Below, in pieces: positions 57,812 to 64,000 of a stretch of 64,000 nucleotides of DNA (position 1 is its first letter; the number at the start of each line of letters is the position of its first letter). The DNA is from Subtercola boreus (GTDB taxonomy: Bacteria; Actinomycetota; Actinomycetes; Actinomycetales; Microbacteriaceae), in assembly GCF_006716115.1 (NCBI RefSeq), contig NZ_VFOO01000001.1, positions 1,302,001 to 1,366,000 on the forward strand. Direction: 5' to 3'. The position numbers and the translations under genes are program-made. Under the pieces are notes generated by a model that saw only the letters and a list, made by a program, of their open reading frames with translations, searched no databases and had not been told where the DNA came from.

Positions 57812-59232
57812 TCGCCCTCGCCGTCCGGGAGCTCCGGCACGGCGGCCGCCAGCACACCTCCAGCCTGCTCGTCGCGATCATCACCGCCGTCTTCGCGACG
57901 ATGATGATCGAGATCGACCAGGTGCTCCGCGTGCAGTCGATCGGCGGGCAGTTCATCAAGCACGGCTACGTCGTCGCGCTGCTCGACGTGCTCGACCTGC
58001 TCTTCTTCTTCATCGCGGTGTTCGTCGCGTGCATCGTCACCGCCAACACGTTCGGCATCATCATGGCCGGGCGGGCGAAGCACATCGCGCTGCTGCGCCT
58101 GCTCGGCGCTTCGGCCAGGACCCTCCGCGGCGCCATCGCGATCGAGGGCGCCGTCGTCGGCCTGGTCGGCGGGGTCGTCGGTCTCGTCATCGGTCTCGTG
58201 GTCACGCAGCTCGCCTACGGGGCGCTCGTCTCCTCGGGCACATTCGTGGACGTTCCGATCGACACCCTCACCCCGCTGCTCGTCGCGCCCGTGCTCGTCG
58301 GTCTGCTGAGTACGACGGGCGCTGCGTGGTACGGATCCCGCCGCATCCTGACCGTCTCGCCTATTGAGGCGACGGGCACCAGCCAGGAGCCACCCGCCCA
58401 GAGCGTCTCGGAGATGCCGAGGCGAGTCCGCACCCTGGTCATCGTGCTGTTCGCCGGCGGGATCGTGATGCTCGTCGGTGGGGTGGCGATCGGCCTGAAG
58501 TCGCCGCTCGGCCTCCTGCTCGCCGCTCCCGGCGGGGCTGTGAGCTTTGCGGGCTTCGTGCTCGGCTCCGGCTTCTTCATCCCCGCCCTGCTGAAGGCGG
58601 CCGGACGCCTGACGGGCCGGTCGACGCCGAGTGTCCTCGCGAGCGCCAATGCGCTGCGGTACCCGGCCCGGTCGTCCCGCTCGACCATCGGCCTCGTGAT
58701 CGGCGTCACCCTGGTGACGATGTTCACCGTCGCCGGACAGTCGTTCCTCGCCCTGTCGGCACCGATCGCCGCGAATGCGGAAGCTGCCGACGCAGAAGGC
58801 GACCAGGCGTTCCTCCGGCTCACCATGGGCATCCTCGCGGTGCTGATCGGCTTCTCGCTGGTGATCGCGGCGATCGGGCTCGTGAACTCGCTCTCGCTCA
58901 GCGTGATCCAGCGCCGCCGCGAGATCGGCCTGCTGCGCGCCCTCGGATTCACAAAACGGCAGGTTCGCACGATGATCCTCCTGGAGAGCATCCAGCTCAC
59001 CGTGGTGGGCGGAGCCACGGGGCTCGTGCTCGGCATCTTCTACGGCTGGGCCGGGGTGCTCAGCGCCATCGCGAGCGACCACCACATCGGCGGATTCTTC
59101 GCGCCGACGATCCCGCCGTGGATCGTCATCAGCATCGTCACCGGGGCGGTCGTGCTCGCGATCGTCTCGTCTGCGGTGCCGGCACGCTCCGCCGTGCGTG
59201 TCTCCCCGGTCCGGGCGCTGGCGATCGACTGA
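57808..59232 (+). CDS. FtsX/MacB-like ABC permease
   Basis: 474 residues, GTG start. Two FtsX domains: a first with helices at ~12-35, ~52-85, ~108-135, ~150-180, and a second at the end containing QRRREIGLLRALGFTKRQVRTMILLESIQLTVVGGATGLVLG, the family's cytoplasmic hairpin. Extra helices between suggest an eight- to ten-helix, BceB/MacB-like exporter without a large external domain. With the upstream two-component system this resembles antimicrobial-peptide or cell-envelope stress modules. The stop codon lies in the first unit of a 25-bp direct repeat. Confidence 0.9.
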   Translation: MIALAVRELRHGGRQHTSSLLVAIITAVFATMMIEIDQVLRVQSIGGQFIKHGYVVALLDVLDLLFFFIAVFVACIVTANTFGIIMAGRAKHIALLRLLGASARTLRGAIAIEGAVVGLVGGVVGLVIGLVVTQLAYGALVSSGTFVDVPIDTLTPLLVAPVLVGLLSTTGAAWYGSRRILTVSPIEATGTSQEPPAQSVSEMPRRVRTLVIVLFAGGIVMLVGGVAIGLKSPLGLLLAAPGGAVSFAGFVLGSGFFIPALLKAAGRLTGRSTPSVLASANALRYPARSSRSTIGLVIGVTLVTMFTVAGQSFLALSAPIAANAEAADAEGDQAFLRLTMGILAVLIGFSLVIAAIGLVNSLSLSVIQRRREIGLLRALGFTKRQVRTMILLESIQLTVVGGATGLVLGIFYGWAGVLSAIASDHHIGGFFAPTIPPWIVISIVTGAVVLAIVSSAVPARSAVRVSPVRALAID

Positions 59233-59275
59233 ACGGCGCGGCAGCGCCCTCGACTGAACGGCGCGGCAGCGCCCT
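59226..59275. repeat. Tandem 25-bp duplication containing the FtsX stop codon and a small hairpin
   Basis: CGACTGAACGGCGCGGCAGC begins each unit (59226-59250, 59251-59275). Each includes GGCGC-GGCA-GCGCC, a 5-bp stem with four-base loop, so the transcript end carries two identical mini-hairpins. May assist termination. Confidence 0.85.
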
Positions 59276-59312
59276 CTGGCCTTCGAAGCAGACCACGGAT
59301 AGTATCGATATA

Positions 59313-59336
59313 CGAACTTCTGTTCGACAGTCGAAC
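59313..59336. promoter_or_regulatory. PcaR (IclR-family) operator of the pca operon
   Basis: GTTCGA-CAG-TCGAAC at 59322-59336 is a perfect 15-bp palindrome matching the pattern of IclR-type pca regulators as I recall it (GTTCGATAATCGCAC in Pseudomonas). A further half-site CGAAC (59313-59317) makes CGAACTTCTGTTCG with the first arm. TAGTAT at 59300-59305 is a possible -10 box, so the regulator would bind at or just after the transcription start of pcaI. Confidence 0.65.
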
Positions 59337-59361
59337 ACATCTGATCCGCCAAGGGAGTGCG

Positions 59362-60060
59362 ATGATCTCGAAGACCCGCAGCAGCGCCGCTGACGCGTTG
59401 GCCGACATCCCCGATGGGGCGACGATCATGATCGGCGGGTTCGGGCTGGCCGGTCAACCCGTGCAGTTGATCGACGCCCTCCTCGACCAGGGCGCCACCG
59501 ACCTCACGATCGTGAGCAACAATGCCGGCAACGGTGAGACCGGCCTTGCCGCGCTGCTGGGCGCAGGGAGGGTGAAGAAGATCGTCTGCTCCTTTCCCCG
59601 GCAGGTCGACTCGCAGATCTTCGATGCGCTCTACCGTGCCGGCCAGATCGAACTCGAGCTGGTCCCCCAGGGCAACCTGGCCGAGCGGATCCGCGCCGCC
59701 GGTGCCGGGATCGGCGCGTTCTTCACCCCGACCGGGTTCGGCACCACCCTGGCCGAAGGTAAGGAGACACGCACGATCGGCGGCCGCGACTACGTGCTCG
59801 AGTTCCCGATCGTCGCCGACTACGCCCTGATCAGCGCCTACCGCGCCGACCGCCTCGGCAACCTCACCTACCGCAAGACCTCCCGCAACTTCGGGCCGAT
59901 CATGGCCAGCGCCGCGACGGTCACGGTGGCGCAGGTCGACCGGATCGTGCCGCTCGGCGACCTCGACCCCGAGTCCGTCGTGACGCCCGGCATCTTCGTC
60001 GACGCCGTCGTGGAGACCGGCGACCGCTTCGAGAGAGAGGAATGGGCCGATGTCCGATAG
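59362..60060 (+). CDS. pcaI: 3-oxoadipate CoA-transferase subunit A
   Basis: Transfers CoA from succinyl-CoA to 3-oxoadipate with PcaJ, the penultimate step of the beta-ketoadipate pathway for protocatechuate and catechol. 232 residues. Strong PcaI signatures: DGATIMIGGFGLAGQPVQLIDALL, TIVSNNAGNGETGLAALLGAG, KIVCSFPRQVDSQIFDALYRAGQIELELVPQGNLAERIRAAGAGIGAFFTPTG and YRKTSRNFGPIMA. GGGAGTGCG precedes the ATG. Overlaps pcaJ by 11 bases. Confidence 0.92.
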   Translation: MISKTRSSAADALADIPDGATIMIGGFGLAGQPVQLIDALLDQGATDLTIVSNNAGNGETGLAALLGAGRVKKIVCSFPRQVDSQIFDALYRAGQIELELVPQGNLAERIRAAGAGIGAFFTPTGFGTTLAEGKETRTIGGRDYVLEFPIVADYALISAYRADRLGNLTYRKTSRNFGPIMASAATVTVAQVDRIVPLGDLDPESVVTPGIFVDAVVETGDRFEREEWADVR

Positions 60061-60739
60061 TCCAGAGCAGCAGGGCGACTCCTGGACCCGGGCCCAGATC
60101 GCCGAACGGCTCGCCGCCGACATCCCCGACGGGGCCTACATGAACCTCGGCATCGGGCTCCCCACGCTGGTGTCGAACTATCTGCCGAGAGACCGGGAGA
60201 TCATCCTGCACACCGAGAACGGGATGCTCGGCATGGGCCCCGAGGCTGTGGCCGGCCAGATCGACCCCGACCTCATCAATGCGGGGAAGATCCCGGTGAC
60301 CGAACTGCCCGGCGCCTCGTACTTCCACCACGGCGACTCGTTCGGCATGATGCGCGGCGGGCACCTCGACCTCTGCGTGCTCGGTGCGTTCCAGGTCTCG
60401 GCGAACGGTGACCTCGCCAATTGGAGCACCGGTGCGCCCGACGCGATCCCGGCGGTCGGCGGAGCGATGGACCTCGCCATCGGCGCGAAGAGCGTCTACG
60501 TGATGATGGAGCTCGCGTCGAAGAAGGGCGTCTCCAAGCTCGTCGAGGCCTGCACCTACCCCGTCACCGGCATCGGCTGCGTCGACCGCCTCTACACCGA
60601 CCGGGCCATCTTCGAGCTCGGCCCGGAAGGGGCGACCGTGATCGAGCTGGTCGGGAGCACCACGATCGACGAACTCCGCGAACTGACGGGTCTCACCCTG
60701 GGCTTGAGGCTGGACACACTGGAAGAGAGCATCGCATGA
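60050..60739 (+). CDS. pcaJ: 3-oxoadipate CoA-transferase subunit B
   Basis: 229 residues. Catalytic subunit: the glutamate nucleophile lies in ILHTENGMLGMGP; other marks are DIPDGAYMNLGIGLPTLVSNYLP, GGHLDLCVLGAFQVSANGDLANW, VGGAMDLAIGAKSVYVMMEL and CVDRLYTDRAIFEL. Slightly longer than Pseudomonas PcaJ because of a short N-terminal head. Overlaps pcaF by four bases (ATGA). The operon has no ring-cleavage genes; those upstream steps must be encoded elsewhere. Confidence 0.92.
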   Translation: MSDSPEQQGDSWTRAQIAERLAADIPDGAYMNLGIGLPTLVSNYLPRDREIILHTENGMLGMGPEAVAGQIDPDLINAGKIPVTELPGASYFHHGDSFGMMRGGHLDLCVLGAFQVSANGDLANWSTGAPDAIPAVGGAMDLAIGAKSVYVMMELASKKGVSKLVEACTYPVTGIGCVDRLYTDRAIFELGPEGATVIELVGSTTIDELRELTGLTLGLRLDTLEESIA

Positions 60740-61905
60740 CGAGCAGCTTCATCTACGACGGCATCCGCACGCCCATCGGCCGGTTCGGCAAGTCCCTCGC
60801 CGGTGTGCGACCGGATGATCTGGCCGCCCATGTCGTCAAGACCCTCGTCGCGCGGCAGAGCGACCTCGACCCCGCGCGCATCGACGACGTCATCTTCGGC
60901 GACGCGAACGCCGCGGGCGAGGACAACCGCGACGTGGCGCGCATGGCGAGCCTGCTCGCGGGGCTCCCCACCTCCGTTCCCGGTGTCACCGTGAACCGGC
61001 TCTGCGGATCGGGACTCGAGTCGGCCATCCAGGCCTCCCGCGCCGTCGAGGCCGGCGACGCCGACCTGGTGCTCGCGGGCGGCGTCGAGTCGATGAGCCG
61101 TGCACCGTGGGTGCTGCTGAAGCCCGACCGCGCCTACCCGGCCGGATCCGAGACGCTCCACTCGACCACGCTCGGCTGGCGGATGGTCAACCCGAACATG
61201 CCCGCAGAGTGGACGGTGCCCCTCGGGGAGACCGCCGAGATCCTCGCCGACCGCTACAGCATCAGCCGCGAGCAGCAGGACGCGTTCGCTGTGCGGAGCC
61301 ACCAGCGTGCGGCCGCTGCGTGGGACGCCGGGGTGTACGACGACGAGGTGGTCGGGGTACCGGGCACCACGCTCAGCCGCGACGAGAGCATCCGCGCCGA
61401 CTCCTCGCTGGAGTCGCTGGCGGGCCTGAAGCCGGCGTTCCGCAGCGCGGGCACGGTCACGGCGGGCAACTCCTCTCCCCTGAACGACGGGGCGGCGGCG
61501 ATGTTCATCGGCGCCGAAGGTGTGCTCGACCGCGAGCCGCTCGCGCGCATCGTGTCCCGCGCGGTGGCCGGCAACGATCCGAACATCTTCGGCATCGCCC
61601 CCGTCGAAGCGGCGAACCGGGCCCTCGCCCGCGCCGGCAAGACGTGGGCCGACGTGGATGTGGTCGAGCTGAACGAGGCGTTCGCCGCCCAGTCGCTGGC
61701 CTGCCTCGCGCTCTGGCCCGAGCTCGACCCCGAGATCGTCAACGTCGACGGGGGTGCGATCGCGATCGGGCATCCGCTCGGTGCCTCCGGGGCGCGCATC
61801 CTGCTGCACCTGGCGCGCGCGCTCGAACGGCGCGGCGGCGGGGTCGGGGTCGCGGCGATCTGCATCGGGGTCGGCCAGGGCCTCGCCGTGGTGCTCGAAC
61901 GCTGA
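60736..61905 (+). CDS. pcaF: 3-oxoadipyl-CoA thiolase
   Basis: Cleaves 3-oxoadipyl-CoA to succinyl-CoA and acetyl-CoA. 389 residues. Thiolase signatures: nucleophile Cys90 in VTVNRLCGSGLESAIQ, VLAGGVESMSRAPWV, TAGNSSPLNDGAAAM, ELNEAFAAQ, GGAIAIGHPLGASGARI with the catalytic His, and AAICIGVGQGLAVVLE with the second Cys. PcaF identity rests on the pcaIJ context; other acyl-CoA thiolases share the motifs. Confidence 0.9.
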   Translation: MTSSFIYDGIRTPIGRFGKSLAGVRPDDLAAHVVKTLVARQSDLDPARIDDVIFGDANAAGEDNRDVARMASLLAGLPTSVPGVTVNRLCGSGLESAIQASRAVEAGDADLVLAGGVESMSRAPWVLLKPDRAYPAGSETLHSTTLGWRMVNPNMPAEWTVPLGETAEILADRYSISREQQDAFAVRSHQRAAAAWDAGVYDDEVVGVPGTTLSRDESIRADSSLESLAGLKPAFRSAGTVTAGNSSPLNDGAAAMFIGAEGVLDREPLARIVSRAVAGNDPNIFGIAPVEAANRALARAGKTWADVDVVELNEAFAAQSLACLALWPELDPEIVNVDGGAIAIGHPLGASGARILLHLARALERRGGGVGVAAICIGVGQGLAVVLER

Positions 61906-61917
61906 GCGGCACGCCAA

Positions 61918-61929
61918 TACCATGAACAC
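61918..61929 (+). promoter_or_regulatory. -10 element placed for leaderless mRNA of pcaR
   Basis: TACCAT (61918-61923), spacer GAACAC, ATG 61930. Gives the regulator its own promoter behind pcaF. Confidence 0.5.
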
Positions 61930-62745
61930 ATGACGCCCGAGCAGCGCCCTGTGCCTTCAGAACACCCCGGGCATCCGGAGCCCAGCGACCAGTATGTGCA
62001 GTCGCTGGTGCGCGGGCTGAGCGTGATCCGGGTCTTCGACGCCGAGCATCCGCAGCTCACGCTCAGCGAGATCGCCGCGCTCACCGCCCTGACACGGGCG
62101 ACGGCGCGCCGGTTCCTGCTGACGCTGGTCGAGGTCGGCTACGTGCAGACCGACGGGCGCCTCTTCTCCCTCACACCCCGCGTTCTCGACCTGGGTTTCA
62201 GCTACCTCTCCGCCCTGGGGCTGCCCGACATCGCGCAGCCCCAGCTCGAAGACCTCTCCCGCACCACCGGCGAGTCGAGCTCAGCCTCCGTGCTCGACGG
62301 CACCGAGATCGTCTACGTCGCCCGTGCGGCCGTGCGGCGCATCATGAGCGTCTCGATCAGCGTCGGCACCCGCTTCCCCGCCCACACCACCTCGATGGGA
62401 CGGGTGCTGCTTGCTGCGCTGGCCCCGGATGACCTGGCCGCCCGCCTCGACCGTGCCGTGTTCGACGCCCGCACCCCGCGCACCCTGCACACCCGCGCCG
62501 ACATCGAGGCGGAACTCGGTCGCGTCAGAACCCAGGGCTTCGCCCTCGTCGACCAGGAACTCGAGCTCGGCCTCCGCTCGATCGCCGTGCCTGTCATCGC
62601 CCGCGGCGACACCGTGGCTGCCGTCAACGTCTCCGTCTCGGCGGGAACCTTCACGGTGCCCGACATGATCGACGGACTCCTGCCGCCGCTCCAGCGCGCG
62701 GCCGCCCTCATCGCGGCCAACGTCGCCGCGAGCCGCACCCGCTGA
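61930..62745 (+). CDS. pcaR: IclR-family regulator, PcaR type
   Basis: 271 residues. N-terminal winged helix-turn-helix: QYVQSLVRGLSVIRVFDAEHPQLTLSEIAALTALTRATARRFLLTLVEVGYV, followed by the IclR effector domain: FSLTPRVLDLGFSYLSALGLPDIAQPQLEDL, SVSISVGTRFPAHTTSMGRVLLAAL, and GFALVDQELELGLRSIAVPVIARGDTVAAVNVSV. The QSL-x-RGL start and SYLSS-like segment are typical of the PcaR/PcaU/PobR branch. Expected to bind 3-oxoadipate or protocatechuate and to act at the palindrome 59322-59336. Confidence 0.92.
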   Translation: MTPEQRPVPSEHPGHPEPSDQYVQSLVRGLSVIRVFDAEHPQLTLSEIAALTALTRATARRFLLTLVEVGYVQTDGRLFSLTPRVLDLGFSYLSALGLPDIAQPQLEDLSRTTGESSSASVLDGTEIVYVARAAVRRIMSVSISVGTRFPAHTTSMGRVLLAALAPDDLAARLDRAVFDARTPRTLHTRADIEAELGRVRTQGFALVDQELELGLRSIAVPVIARGDTVAAVNVSVSAGTFTVPDMIDGLLPPLQRAAALIAANVAASRTR

Positions 62746-62789
62746 CGCGCTCGCCACGCGCCGCTGCCTCCCGCCGCCGCGCGACGGCC

Positions 62790-62850
62790 ATCGAGACACC
62801 GAAAGTTGTCGGTATCCCGCCGTTTTACCGACAAGTTTCGGGGTTTCGAT
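62790..62850. repeat. Palindromic hairpin element between convergent genes
   Basis: Arms CCGAAAGTTGTCGGTA and TACCGACAAGTTTCGG (one mismatch pair) around TCCCGCCGTTT, with outer ATCGA/TCGAT ends. It lies between pcaR and the convergent metallopeptidase gene. C-rich DNA precedes it and a G-rich run (62851-62925) follows, as around the 43316 elements. Probable bidirectional terminator. Confidence 0.8.
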
Positions 62851-62923
62851 CGCGGAGCCGGGGCCGGGGCCGGGCGGCGGGCGGGGGGGCGAGGGCTGGG
62901 GGCGGGGGGGGGCGGGGGACGGG

Positions 62924-64000
62924 TCAGGGCTCGAAGAGGCGCGCTCCGAGGTCGGGGTCCGGCATGTCGGGGTCGAAGGGGTGCAGCGGGCGTTCGATGC
63001 GGCGGTGGCCGAGCCGCAGGATGTCCTGGTCGACTCCGCCCGGCGTCAGCGCGAGCATCCAGCCGCGGGCCAGGTCGAACAGCTCCGGTTCGAGGTAGCC
63101 GATCTTCACGATCACGATGTCGGCTGCCCGCGGATCGAGCCCCAGGTCGGTGAAGTCGTGCTCGTGGTGGTACGGCTTCCGATGTTCGGTGACGATCGCG
63201 AAGACACTTCCGGTGCGGATCACCACCTCCACCAGCGCATCGCTGTCACCGTGGTGGATGCTGTACACCACCCCGCTCAGAGTGACAGGCCCGGCGTGCC
63301 GGTCGTCGACCTCCGCGCCCACCGTCACCGTCACCGGGGCACCGACGCCGGCCGCGACCGCCGCCGCGACCCCGGAGGCGGACGGGACCGACGCGTAGAT
63401 CACCACCGGCCCGTCCTCCGCCCGGAACTCCGGCCGCGCAAGCAACTCCCGGAGCCCCCAGGTCACGTCGCCCGCGCCTCCCGCCGTGGGGTTGTCGCCG
63501 GAGTCGCTGATGAAGAAGGGCCGGTCAGGGCTCAGCAACGCAGCATCCAGCGCCTCGGAGTAGCTGCCGGTCGGGGCGACGAAGTCGAACGCGGCGCGGG
63601 CGGTCCAGAAAGCGCAGGCGAGGTGTTCGGCGGCCAAAGCGACGGCCTCGCGGTCGTGGCCCGTGACGACCACCGCAGCACGGTTCCGCGGTTCGTCGGC
63701 CCACGCGTAGCCGACCCAGAGGGCGGCGTCGAGGATGCCCGGCAGAACCTCGGCTGCGGCCACCTGCTCGTAGAGCCCCTTCGCGGGCTCCAGCCGGGTG
63801 GAGGTCTTCTCGCCGGGCAGCAGCACAGGAATGGGGATCCACGCCTTCACCGGCTTCGGCCCGCCGCCCACGAGCAGCTCGACGAGGTTCCGCACGGCCC
63901 GCTCCTTCGTGAGGGCTGTGTCCTCGTGCGGCGCGGTGCGGTCGGTGGTGATCAGGTCGGTCAGCTCGACGAGCCGGGCGGAGACGTTGCCGTGCAGGTC
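62924..64000 (-). CDS. M81-family metallopeptidase (MlrC-like), 5' end cut by window
   Basis: The gene enters from the right edge; 358 codons are visible. The upstream-most residues DLHGN (63986-64000) are the conserved metal-binding D-x-H of the MlrC N-terminal domain, so about 130-160 residues are missing. Other hallmarks: PIPVLLPGEKTST, WVGYAWADEPRN, FFISDSGDNPTAGGAGD (conserved Asp/Ser cluster) and the C-terminal IVIVKIGYLEPELFDLARGWMLALTPGGVDQ. MlrC hydrolyses linearised microcystin in Sphingomonas; actinobacterial members have unknown peptide or amide substrates. Confidence 0.88.
   Translation of the reverse strand, partial: DLHGNVSARLVELTDLITTDRTAPHEDTALTKERAVRNLVELLVGGGPKPVKAWIPIPVLLPGEKTSTRLEPAKGLYEQVAAAEVLPGILDAALWVGYAWADEPRNRAAVVVTGHDREAVALAAEHLACAFWTARAAFDFVAPTGSYSEALDAALLSPDRPFFISDSGDNPTAGGAGDVTWGLRELLARPEFRAEDGPVVIYASVPSASGVAAAVAAGVGAPVTVTVGAEVDDRHAGPVTLSGVVYSIHHGDSDALVEVVIRTGSVFAIVTEHRKPYHHEHDFTDLGLDPRAADIVIVKIGYLEPELFDLARGWMLALTPGGVDQDILRLGHRRIERPLHPFDPDMPDPDLGARLFEP

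Noticed and set aside
59313-59326. CGAACTTCTGTTCG read as a LexA/SOS box
   Set aside because: Spacing fits, but the operon is catabolic, an IclR regulator is present and the overlapping 15-bp palindrome explains the half-sites better; kept only as an alternative in the findings.
57109-60123. Very long minus-strand open frame (about 1000 codons) opposite the MacB-like operon and pcaI
   Set aside because: It is antisense to three clear genes, spans an operator and promoter, and its translation is low-complexity Asp/Arg/His/Gly text with no domain; an artefact of high GC.

Overview
The window is chromosomal DNA of a high-GC actinobacterium, most likely a member of the Microbacteriaceae. The evidence is GC-rich coding with strong G/C at third codon positions, a mycothiol-dependent formaldehyde dehydrogenase (mscR), a mycothiol-type arsenate reductase, a DUF222/HNH protein, a NYN-LOTUS protein, a DUF4395/thioredoxin pair, and many promoters of the TANNNT type placed for leaderless mRNA. 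I see no tRNA, rRNA, CRISPR array, phage or classical insertion sequence. Genus cannot be fixed from this piece.

Layout. 0-9 kb: a cut TetR regulator and a 3-hydroxyacyl-CoA dehydrogenase, a small membrane protein, a DEAD-box RNA helicase, an LCP-family wall ligase divergent from a large secreted repeat protein, and a NYN-domain RNase-like protein. 9.2-10.8 kb: a DUF559 nuclease-like gene bracketed by two inverted copies of an 84-bp palindromic element. 10.8-24 kb: an LLM flavin monooxygenase divergent from a metY-malY-metY operon, SURF1, mscR plus its metallo-beta-lactamase partner, an operon of SDR, hydrolase/gluconate-dehydrogenase-subunit fusion and GMC oxidoreductase, then mntP. 24-26 kb: a less GC-rich, eroded stretch with a headless MerR gene, a DUF4188 gene and an orphan gene. 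26-31 kb: another LLM enzyme, a thioredoxin-reductase-like flavoprotein divergent from an XRE-cupin regulator, and small housekeeping genes.

31.2-49.9 kb is the most coherent block and looks like an organosulfur-scavenging island. A rightward unit carries DUF1684, an LLM enzyme, a complete peptide/nickel-type ABC importer, two more LLM monooxygenases, a thioredoxin, DUF4395 and an amine-oxidase-like flavoprotein. A leftward unit carries an amino-acid ABC importer, a sulfonate-monooxygenase-like LLM enzyme, a GNAT acetyltransferase and a 640-residue FAD/NAD(P)-binding protein. The two converge on a tandem pair of long hairpins. The leftward set resembles the Bacillus yxe/ytm operons for S-modified cysteines; this is inference. 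With the two MetY enzymes and MalY upstream, the window is strongly weighted to reduced-sulfur acquisition.

50-64 kb: a hydrolase, an SDR divergent from its likely MarR regulator with three operator repeats between them, arsC, DUF222/HNH, a minisatellite, a two-component system with a MacB-like ABC exporter, the pcaIJF-pcaR operon ending beta-ketoadipate catabolism with a perfect 15-bp operator palindrome, and a cut MlrC-type metallopeptidase.

Recurring themes are (i) palindromic intergenic elements set between pyrimidine-rich left and purine-rich right flanks, (ii) short tandem duplications in both genes and spacers, and (iii) start codons exactly six bases after a TANNNT/CANNNT hexamer.
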